From contig DKLL01000117.1 of the NCBI GenBank assembly GCA_002455755.1, forward strand, positions 12,643 to 19,583: a stretch of DNA of 6,941 bases, written 5' to 3'. The stretch comes from Acinetobacter sp. UBA6641 (GTDB lineage: Bacteria; Pseudomonadota; Gammaproteobacteria; Pseudomonadales; Moraxellaceae). Numbering within the stretch: the stretch's first letter is position 1; each line of letters begins with the position of its first letter. The position numbers were made by a program, and so were the translations under genes. The notes beneath the pieces were generated by a model. That model did not search any database, was not told the origin of the DNA, and saw nothing but the letters and a program-made list of their open reading frames with translations. Below are positions 1 through 4,784 of the stretch, piece by piece.

Positions 1-10
1 TGGGGAGTGT

Positions 11-1369
11 TTAGTTTGGTTTGTACAGGCGTTCTTTCGGGAAAATCACTTTAAAGGTCGAGCCTTCATTTTCTTTGGATTCAATTTCCAGATGTGCGCC
101 GTGCTGCATCAACACATGTTTCACAATAGCCAGACCTAAGCCGGTTCCCCCGGTTTGACGGCTACGCGCGCTATCTACACGATAGAAACGTTCGGTTAAG
201 CGCGGCAAATGTTTGGGGTCAATTCCGATACCTGTATCTTCAACGGTAAAGATGCCATGTTCGCCATCATCATGCCAGCCCATCGTGACGGTGCCACCTT
301 TAGGCGTATATTTAATGGCATTGGTGATCAGGTTGCTAAAGGCGCTGGCCAGTTCCATGTCCGAACCAATCAGGTCGCAATGACTGTCAATATCCAGATT
401 CAGCGTGTGGTGATAATCCACATTATATGCCTGTGCATCGTCAAATAACTGGTTCATCAGGCTTGGCATTTCAATAATCTGGTTTTTAGCAATTTTTTTG
501 TCATTTTCCAGGCGTGACAACAGCAATAAATCATTGACCAAAGCATTCATGCGTTTGGTTTGCGCCTGCATCTGGTCAAAGGCACGTTTCCAGCGCGGAT
601 TCAAATCTTCCTGATCGGTAAAGGTTTCGATATAACCACTGAGTACCGTAAGCGGTGTGCGTAATTCATGGGAAATGTTATCGACAAAGTCTTTGCGCAT
701 TTGCTCCAGATTATGCATCCGGGTCACATCATAAGCTACTAGCAGCCGGCTTTCGCCCCCAAAACGAGTCATTTTGACCTGTACATAATGGTCTTCAAAG
801 GCAGAAGATTTCATTTTCAGGCCATCAGGTGCCTGGTCAATATTGTTGAAATATTCAATAAAACTGGGCTGACGCAAAATAGTTAAAATATTGCGACCAC
901 GATCTAGCGGTTGAATGCCGAGTAATTTTTCTGCAGCCGGATTCCACCATTCAATCTGATGCAGTTCATCAATCAGCACCACTGCTTCAGCCAGCGCTAC
1001 CAGTGACGATTGGGCCCGATCAATCAGGCCGACCATCTCCGCCTGTACAATACGTTCCTGACGCTGGGCACGGTAGACATTGAACAGTAAGGCTCCCCAG
1101 ATACCATCCAGATTGGGGGGAACATCATAAGGACGATTGGAAATCCATTCATTGACCAAATACAATGAACGTAATTGCAGAATAAAAAATGTTGCGAAGG
1201 CTATCAGGATAAAAACCCAGAAATACCCAATTCCTAAGCCAATTAAGCCCGCAATCAGCAATAAAAAAGCCAGCAGACGTAAATCTTGTTTGGCAAATGT
1301 CCATAAACTGCTGTAACGGAATCGTTTATGTTCTCGTGCAAGTTCAGGGATGGGGTAGGGTTCATACAT
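11..1369 (-). CDS. phoR: Phosphate regulon sensor histidine kinase PhoR
   Basis: Inner-membrane sensor kinase that phosphorylates PhoB when phosphate is scarce and dephosphorylates it when phosphate is plentiful, normally under control of the Pst transporter and PhoU. The 452-residue product has the full PhoR layout. Two hydrophobic segments lie at about residues 31-66 with almost no periplasmic loop. A charged linker follows, then a PAS domain at about 115-215. The dimerisation/phosphoacceptor helix has the H-box SHELRTPLTVLSGY with His234. The ATP-binding domain has the N-box (Asn350 in NLITNAIKYTP), DTGIGI (378-383), the F-box ERFYR and GTGLGL (408-413). The run RLTERFYRVDSARSRQTGG is near-identical to enterobacterial PhoR as I remember it. 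ATG start and TAA stop; the ribosome site is weak (an AGG about 13 nt upstream). It lies 25 nt after phoB, so the two genes are very probably cotranscribed. No essential residue is missing. Confidence 0.96.
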   Translation of the reverse strand: MYEPYPIPELAREHKRFRYSSLWTFAKQDLRLLAFLLLIAGLIGLGIGYFWVFILIAFATFFILQLRSLYLVNEWISNRPYDVPPNLDGIWGALLFNVYRAQRQERIVQAEMVGLIDRAQSSLVALAEAVVLIDELHQIEWWNPAAEKLLGIQPLDRGRNILTILRQPSFIEYFNNIDQAPDGLKMKSSAFEDHYVQVKMTRFGGESRLLVAYDVTRMHNLEQMRKDFVDNISHELRTPLTVLSGYIETFTDQEDLNPRWKRAFDQMQAQTKRMNALVNDLLLLSRLENDKKIAKNQIIEMPSLMNQLFDDAQAYNVDYHHTLNLDIDSHCDLIGSDMELASAFSNLITNAIKYTPKGGTVTMGWHDDGEHGIFTVEDTGIGIDPKHLPRLTERFYRVDSARSRQTGGTGLGLAIVKHVLMQHGAHLEIESKENEGSTFKVIFPKERLYKPN

Positions 1370-1394
1370 AAAACACGGTTTACCTAGAAAACGA

Positions 1395-2105
1395 CTAACC
1401 TAATGCGACATCTGCGCGGGTAGAAAAACGATAACCCGTGCCACGAACGGTTTGTACATAACGGTCTGCGCCAAAAGGCTCTAACACTTTACGCAAACGG
1501 CGAATATGTACGTCAATGGTACGGTCTTCAATGTATACGTTACCACCCCAAACCTGATCCAGCAATTGAGCGCGGGTGTAGGCCCGTTCCGGATGGGTCA
1601 TGAAGAATGCCAGCAAACGGTATTCAGTTGGTCCCATTTCTAAAATATTTTGACCATGACTGACCCGTTGGCTGACCGGATCCAGTATCAGACCATTGGC
1701 ATCAATAGTTTTTTCACCACTCAGGGCATTGGCACGGCGTAATACGGCCTTAATGCGTGAAACCAGTTCCCGGGTCGAAAAAGGCTTGGTCATGTAGTCA
1801 TCAGCACCGGCATCCAGGCCTTGAACTTTGTGGTCTTCCTCACCGCGAGCCGTCAACATAATGACTGGAATTTCAGACAGGGTTTCATCGCGTTTCAAGC
1901 GGCGGCACAGATCAACCCCGCTGACCCCACCCGGTAACATCCAATCCAATAAAATAAGCGCAGGACGTTGATCCACAATCATCTGGTGAGCCTGTTTTGC
2001 ATCTTCGGCCTGTAAGCATTGAAAGCCTGCCATGTCTAAAGATGTATGGATCATCTCTCGAATGGGAAGTTCGTCATCGACGATTAATATATAGTCATCT
2101 TTCAC
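1395..2105 (-). CDS. phoB: Phosphate regulon response regulator PhoB
   Basis: OmpR/PhoB-type transcription factor that activates phosphate-scavenging genes by binding Pho boxes once phosphorylated by PhoR. The 236-residue protein has a receiver domain (about 4-120) with acidic pair Asp10/Asp11, phosphoacceptor Asp54 in ILLDWMLPG, switch Thr85 and Lys107 in TKPF. A C-terminal winged helix-turn-helix (about 130-230) follows, with recognition helix [16 protein letters not shown] and the wing [17 protein letters not shown] and the length are typical of PhoB rather than other OmpR relatives. The start is GTG (2105-2103), supported by an AGGA nine nucleotides upstream (2118-2115) and by the [11 protein letters not shown]-terminus. 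It is the first gene of the phoBR pair, and Pho-box-like repeats upstream suggest autoactivation. It carries an ordinary 11 Cys+Met residues, a useful contrast with the porin operon. Confidence 0.96.
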   Translation of the reverse strand: MKDDYILIVDDELPIREMIHTSLDMAGFQCLQAEDAKQAHQMIVDQRPALILLDWMLPGGVSGVDLCRRLKRDETLSEIPVIMLTARGEEDHKVQGLDAGADDYMTKPFSTRELVSRIKAVLRRANALSGEKTIDANGLILDPVSQRVSHGQNILEMGPTEYRLLAFFMTHPERAYTRAQLLDQVWGGNVYIEDRTIDVHIRRLRKVLEPFGADRYVQTVRGTGYRFSTRADVALG

Positions 2106-2150
2106 AACGCAATATCCTATTTGATGTTAACGGTGAACCGTTTTTTATTT

Positions 2151-2195
2151 ATGACAGGCTTATTACAAAGATTAATTATGACAGTATCATTGCAA
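2151..2195 (-). promoter_or_regulatory. Pho-box promoter of phoBR
   Basis: Read on the minus strand, two 18-bp elements follow each other at a 27-bp offset. They are TTGCAAT-GATA-CTGTCAT (2195-2178) and TTGTAAT-AAGC-CTGTCAT (2168-2151). Each has the 7+4+7 geometry of a Pho box, with a perfect second half (CTGTCAT) and a degenerate first half. A -10-like TGTAAT (2167-2162) starts exactly 10 nt after the upstream element. That is the arrangement expected when a Pho box replaces the -35 hexamer, and it would start transcription near 2155. The second element then covers the -10 and start site, so it may be a second PhoB site, a brake, or chance. A further half-site TTGTCAC lies at 2235-2229. Autoregulation of phoB is known in other gammaproteobacteria; here it is inferred. 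Confidence 0.7.
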
Positions 2196-2221
2196 AAGAG
2201 GTGGCTTTGGCGATTTTCGCA

Positions 2222-2240
2222 AAAAATTGTGACAATTTTT
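2222..2240. repeat. Perfect 9-bp inverted repeat upstream of phoB promoter
   Basis: AAAAATTGT-G-ACAATTTTT is a perfect palindrome with a single central base. A second small dyad, CTTGAA-N9-TTCAAG, follows at 2244-2264. A one-base centre rules out a useful RNA hairpin, so a protein-binding site is more plausible than a terminator for the upstream tetR gene. It includes the TTGTCAC Pho half-site. The sequence is AT-rich, so chance is a real alternative. Confidence 0.35.
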
Positions 2241-2323
2241 ATACTTGAAAATAAACAATTCAAGAAAAATCAGCGATATAAATTTAATTAATTCAATGCA
2301 TTGTATAGGTTTTAAGCACTAAG

Positions 2324-3034
2324 TCAGGATGAGCTTTCTTTTTTCGATATTTTTTCTTTTTCTGAAAAAGTATCCAGCAGAGAAAGAAAAACAATACTGC
2401 AAGATGACAAAACCTCTTGCATCGATTGCTTAAAGCCACTGACCACCCAGCGAATGGCAATTTGCGTAACATAGCCATTCAGTCCGGTTGCGACGAGTGA
2501 AATTTCCCGTTCAGAACGGTCAATATGCGGCATCATTAACATGACAAAGGCATGAATCATGCGGTCAAAACGCAACATGGTTTCATGAATGGTAGCCTGA
2601 TTATGCAGCTCCTGAACCAGCATGGCATCGATATAAATAATGCGGGCCATACCCGGATTATCTTTTAAAGTGGTAAGCAGGGCAGTTAAACCGGCTTCGA
2701 TCATTTTTCGCGGATCAGTCGAGGCCTGCATGATGGCCTGCATGACGTTATGCTGCAATTGATCAATCAATTTTAAGAAAATGGTTTGAAACAGTTCATC
2801 ACTTTTCTTAAAAGATTCATAGAAATAGCGTTCGGTAAGTTTGGCTTCATTACAAATGTCTTTCACTGTCACTGCAAAAAAACCCTGCGAGCCATACGCT
2901 TCAATCCCGGCTTCAATCAGCTTTTCGCGACGTGCCTGTTTACGTTCAGTTAAAGACAGACCTTTAAACTGACGTTCTTTGCTTTTTAACGGCTTATTCT
3001 GTTGTTGTTCAAGATTTTGCTGTGGTTCAGTCAT
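2324..3034 (-). CDS. TetR/AcrR-family transcriptional repressor
   Basis: Predicted ligand-responsive DNA-binding repressor of 236 residues. A glutamine- and lysine-rich N-terminal tail (1-30) precedes the TetR DNA-binding domain (about 36-82). There helix 1 is RREKLIEAGIEAYGSQGF and the helix-turn-helix is VTVKDICNEAKLTERYFYESF, with the family-typical aromatic YFYxxF and KSDELF. The remaining all-helical part is the dimerisation and ligand domain, rich in methionine (12 Met in the protein). The tail ends in a lysine/serine-rich stretch. The ATG is the only sensible start because the next Met lies beyond the DNA-binding domain; no clear Shine-Dalgarno is visible. It is divergent from the SDR gene with a shared 231-bp region holding a strong dyad, so the SDR is the likely target. 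The inducer is unknown. No clear terminator follows, so read-through toward phoB cannot be excluded. Confidence 0.9.
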   Translation of the reverse strand: MTEPQQNLEQQQNKPLKSKERQFKGLSLTERKQARREKLIEAGIEAYGSQGFFAVTVKDICNEAKLTERYFYESFKKSDELFQTIFLKLIDQLQHNVMQAIMQASTDPRKMIEAGLTALLTTLKDNPGMARIIYIDAMLVQELHNQATIHETMLRFDRMIHAFVMLMMPHIDRSEREISLVATGLNGYVTQIAIRWVVSGFKQSMQEVLSSCSIVFLSLLDTFSEKEKISKKESSS

Positions 3035-3143
3035 AAAAGTGATGTGCCAAATGAAATCGAGATTTTGAGCTATGTTAGCAAGAATTTGTCTGTAGACCTA
3101 TGCTGTAAATAGATGAATGGTCTTTGATTTTAGCATTGATCAT

Positions 3144-3179
3144 ATATTATATTGACAATGCTTATTGTCAAAATTATAT
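3144..3179. promoter_or_regulatory. Candidate TetR operator between tetR and SDR
   Basis: A perfect inverted repeat, TTGACAAT-GCTT-ATTGTCAA (3152-3171), is flanked by further mostly symmetric AT pairs that extend the dyad to about 36 bp. Size and position suit a TetR-family dimer or pair of dimers. It covers the -35 hexamer and part of the spacer of the SDR promoter. The same palindrome places a TTGACA facing tetR on the minus strand (3171-3166), with a TATAAT at 3151-3146. Its spacer is 14 bp, shorter than ideal. Binding would repress the SDR and possibly tetR itself. Confidence 0.7.
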
Positions 3180-3180
3180 T
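3152..3180 (+). promoter_or_regulatory. Sigma-70 promoter of the SDR gene
   Basis: Consensus -35 TTGACA (3152-3157), an ideal 17-bp spacer and -10 TATATT (3175-3180, one mismatch to TATAAT). Transcription would begin near 3187, leaving a leader of about 79 nt before the SDR start. Such a strong core promoter overlapped by a palindrome is typical of genes kept off by a repressor. Confidence 0.75.
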
Positions 3181-3265
3181 GGATGAATGAACTGCACCTC
3201 AACGCAGCAGAAAAACAATCGAGATGTTTAGGCGCATGAGGCAGAAAACTGAATAAGGATGGGTC

Positions 3266-4105
3266 ATGAAAAATTTTAAAAATAAAGTCGCAGCAATTAC
3301 CGGCGCGGGTTCAGGGATTGGGCAGCAATTGGCAGTACTTCTAGCGAAACAGGGCTGTCATTTATCTTTAAGTGATGTGAATGAACAAGGTTTGGCAAAC
3401 ACAGTTGAGCTAGTCAAAGACAGTCACGTTCGTGTAACCACCAAAAAAGTCAATGTGGCCAAACTTGAAGAGGTACGCGACTGGGCTGCTGAAACCGTGA
3501 AGGATCATGGCTCAGTTAACATGATTTTTAACAATGCCGGTGTGGCATTGGGTTCAACCGTAGAAGGTGCTTCTTATGAGGAACTGGAATGGATTGTGAA
3601 TATTAACTTTTGGGGCGTGGTCTATGGCACCAAAGAGTTTTTGCCTTTAATCAAGCAATCGGGTGAAGGGCATATTATCAATATTTCCAGCCTGTTTGGT
3701 TTAACCGAACAGCCGACCCAGTCTGCTTATAACGCGACCAAATTTGCGGTACGTGGTTTTACTGAATCCCTGCGTCAGGAACTGGACATGGAAAACTGTG
3801 GTGTGAGTGCACTCTGTGTACACCCGGGCGGTATTCGGACTAATATTGCCAATGCGGCAAAAATGAATGACAGCATTCGAACTCTAGGCATGCATCCGGA
3901 AAAATCGGCTAAATCTTTTAATAAATTATTACGTTGCCCACCTGAAGAAGCTGCCCGTCAAATCATTGAAGCGGTACAAAAAGACAAACGTCGTCTATTG
4001 ATTGGCAACGATGCCAAAACTCTGGATTTAATCCAGCGCATTTTGCCAACCGGTTATCAGCGTGTCACCGCATTCGCGACCAAATTAAGCAATAAAGGCA
4101 AATAA
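3266..4105 (+). CDS. Classical short-chain dehydrogenase/reductase (SDR)
   Basis: NAD(P)-dependent oxidoreductase acting on an alcohol/carbonyl substrate that cannot be named from the sequence. The 279-residue protein has a Rossmann fold with the cofactor motif TGAGSGIG (12-19) and Asp37 at the end of the second strand, which favours NAD(H) over NADP(H). It also has NNAG (89-92), the catalytic Asn114 in NINFWG, Ser142, and Tyr155-x3-Lys159 (YNATK). HPGG follows at 186-189, then a C-terminal extension with Pro- and Lys-rich parts that probably forms the substrate pocket. All four catalytic residues are present. ATG is preceded by AAGGA (3255-3259) six nucleotides away. Upstream lie a strong promoter and a candidate operator for the divergent TetR regulator, so expression is probably induced by a small hydrophobic ligand. 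It is monocistronic: a strong terminator follows. A long-chain or steroid-like substrate is a guess only. Confidence 0.93.
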   Translation: MKNFKNKVAAITGAGSGIGQQLAVLLAKQGCHLSLSDVNEQGLANTVELVKDSHVRVTTKKVNVAKLEEVRDWAAETVKDHGSVNMIFNNAGVALGSTVEGASYEELEWIVNINFWGVVYGTKEFLPLIKQSGEGHIINISSLFGLTEQPTQSAYNATKFAVRGFTESLRQELDMENCGVSALCVHPGGIRTNIANAAKMNDSIRTLGMHPEKSAKSFNKLLRCPPEEAARQIIEAVQKDKRRLLIGNDAKTLDLIQRILPTGYQRVTAFATKLSNKGK

Positions 4106-4132
4106 TTTGCTGAAAATTATCCCTTTAAAAAG

Positions 4133-4154
4133 CCCGCAAATTGCGGGTTTTTTT
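4133..4154 (+). terminator. Intrinsic terminator after the SDR gene
   Basis: A G+C-rich stem CCCGC/GCGGG (4133-4137 with 4143-4147) has a five-base loop AAATT and is followed immediately by seven T residues (4148-4154). It sits 27 nt after the SDR stop. An A-run just before the stem could give weaker function in the other direction. Confidence 0.92.
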
Positions 4155-4400
4155 GATGCTTAAAAATTGGAATATTGTGAGGTCTAAAAAATGATTTTTA
4201 CTTAAGTTTCAGTGCCTGAATTGCAAAGGGAACAGACATTTAAAAAAGCAGAGCTATATCCAAAAATAAGAAATAAAAATAAAAAAACCAGCTGAATTTA
4301 AATAAGCAAGTGTTGAAAGATCAACACTGATATCGCGTTAAAACCAACATAATAAGTAAGAATAAAATTAATAAATTTAAATAAAACAATAACCTAAATT
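4155..4400. other. AT-rich intergenic stretch, no gene seen
   Basis: Between the SDR terminator and the porin regulatory region there is no convincing coding frame or RNA gene. The stretch is strongly AT-rich, with runs of A around 4261-4290 and 4360-4385. It holds small dyads: TTCAG-TGC-CTGAA (4208-4220), AACAAT-N7-ATTGTT (4385-4403), and the better hairpin listed separately at 4309-4328. It could serve as an upstream (UP-element-like) or activator-binding region for the porin operon, but nothing proves this. Confidence 0.5.
4309..4328. repeat. Perfect 8-bp inverted repeat with 4-base loop
   Basis: AGTGTTGA-AAGA-TCAACACT is a perfect dyad standing alone in AT-rich sequence, about 110 bp upstream of the small leader ORF. 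No T-run follows on either strand, so it is not an intrinsic terminator. An operator for a dimeric regulator of the downstream operon is the more likely role. Unproven. Confidence 0.5.
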
Positions 4401-4454
4401 GTTGGCATGGTTGTTGCCACATAATGGCAACGAAACTATGAAAAGTAGGCCAAC
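4401..4454. promoter_or_regulatory. Cluster of GTTGSCA half-sites before the leader ORF
   Basis: Related 7-mers recur here: GTTGGCA (4401-4407), GTTGCCA (4413-4419), then inverted TGGCAAC (4425-4431) and GGCCAAC (4448-4454). The first three start exactly 12 bp apart. The middle pair forms a perfect 7-bp palindrome with a 5-base centre that overlaps the predicted -35. This looks like the binding region of a sulfur or nutrient regulator, perhaps a LysR-type protein, but the regulator is not encoded in the window. Confidence 0.5.
4414..4442 (+). promoter_or_regulatory. Possible sigma-70 promoter of leader ORF and porin operon
   Basis: TTGCCA (4414-4419, one mismatch to TTGACA), a 17-bp spacer and TATGAA (4437-4442, four of six to TATAAT). 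Transcription would begin near 4449, which would leave the small ORF with a very short 5' leader. The -10 is weak, as expected if an activator is needed. This is only the best candidate by eye; a start further upstream is possible. Confidence 0.4.
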
Positions 4455-4458
4455 ACCT

Positions 4459-4572
4459 ATGCGCAATTTACACAATTCAAAAGCAAAATCGCAGTGCGTG
4501 AAGCTAGTCGATATGACTTCAGCTCATTTCGTGATGTGTATGTCCATGTGTGCTTATACATGCTGTCACTAA
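4459..4572 (+). CDS. Cys/Met-rich small ORF, candidate sulfur-sensing leader peptide
   Basis: An unrecognised 37-codon ORF, or 44 codons if the in-frame ATG at 4438 is used. Of 37 residues, five are Cys and five Met (27 %). The C-terminal part reads VMCMSMCAYTCCH before TAA, with a Cys-Cys pair two codons from the stop. The middle is basic. There is no signal peptide or membrane segment. The ATG at 4459 has AGTAGG nine nucleotides upstream; the 4438 start has no ribosome site. It lies 212 nt upstream of a porin/ABC operon whose products have no Cys or Met at all, in the same orientation. The arrangement matches an attenuation leader: slow decoding of Cys/Met codons under sulfur starvation would change folding of, or Rho access to, the downstream RNA. 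Alternatively it could be a chance frame, or a small metal-binding peptide, which would be odd without partners. Function is inferred from composition and context. Confidence 0.55.
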   Translation: MRNLHNSKAKSQCVKLVDMTSAHFVMCMSMCAYTCCH

Positions 4573-4784
4573 CAGAAACCGATTTAAAAATAATGGCTGT
4601 TGCAGGATCTGGATTATTGATCATGTGAATGATCTGAAGTTTGTTTCAGTAAATAAAGAAAAAGACTGAAGAACAAACCGGCCGCATAACCCGTATTACC
4701 CACGCACTACATTTACTCCAAGTCGCTGGCTTGGGGTTGGGGCAGCTTTGCGCTTTGGGGCACAAAAAGAAGTGAAATAACCGT
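4573..4784 (+). promoter_or_regulatory. Structured leader RNA before the porin
   Basis: Untranslated stretch between the small ORF and the porin start. Several stems compete for the same bases: GATCAT/ATGATC (4619-4624 with 4629-4634), CTGAA/TTCAG (4634-4638 with 4645-4649), and a longer stem of 4639-4650 with 4665-4678 (12 pairs, two-base bulge, A-rich loop). Further down, CTCCAAG pairs with CTTGGGG (4716-4722 with 4730-4736). A G-rich block has three runs of four G (4733-4736, 4739-4742, 4757-4760). No stem is followed by a T-run, so attenuation by an intrinsic terminator is not supported. Rho-dependent or translational control would fit better. The porin ribosome site (AGAAGTGA, 4769-4776) is weak. 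Confidence 0.45.

Noticed and set aside
209..448. Plus-strand open frame inside phoR
   Set aside because: It lies wholly antisense to the strongly supported kinase domain of PhoR, and the product resembles nothing and has no ribosome site of note.
2129..2150. AACGG-TGAA-CCGTT hairpin followed by T-rich sequence on the plus strand
   Set aside because: It resembles a small terminator, but no plus-strand gene ends here; the stem is only five to six pairs and lies in the phoB leader on the other strand.
1997..2248. Plus-strand open frame overlapping the start of phoB and its promoter
   Set aside because: It is antisense to the PhoB receiver domain and runs through the Pho-box promoter region; no supporting signal.
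2294..2303. Perfect 10-bp palindrome CAATGCATTG downstream of tetR
   Set aside because: Short and centred on a common ATGCAT core with no T-run; cannot be separated from chance.
2293..2478. Minus-strand open frame overlapping the 3' end of tetR
   Set aside because: It is a shifted-frame shadow of the TetR C-terminal coding region with a Lys-rich low-complexity tail.
3187..3231. Short frame (14 codons) in the SDR leader beginning near the predicted transcription start
   Set aside because: No unusual composition, no ribosome site and too short to distinguish from chance.
4563..4569. CTGTCAC, a match to a Pho half-site at the end of the leader ORF
   Set aside because: There is no partner repeat at the 11-bp step on either side and it lies within the coding end of the small ORF, so phosphate control of the porin is not supported.
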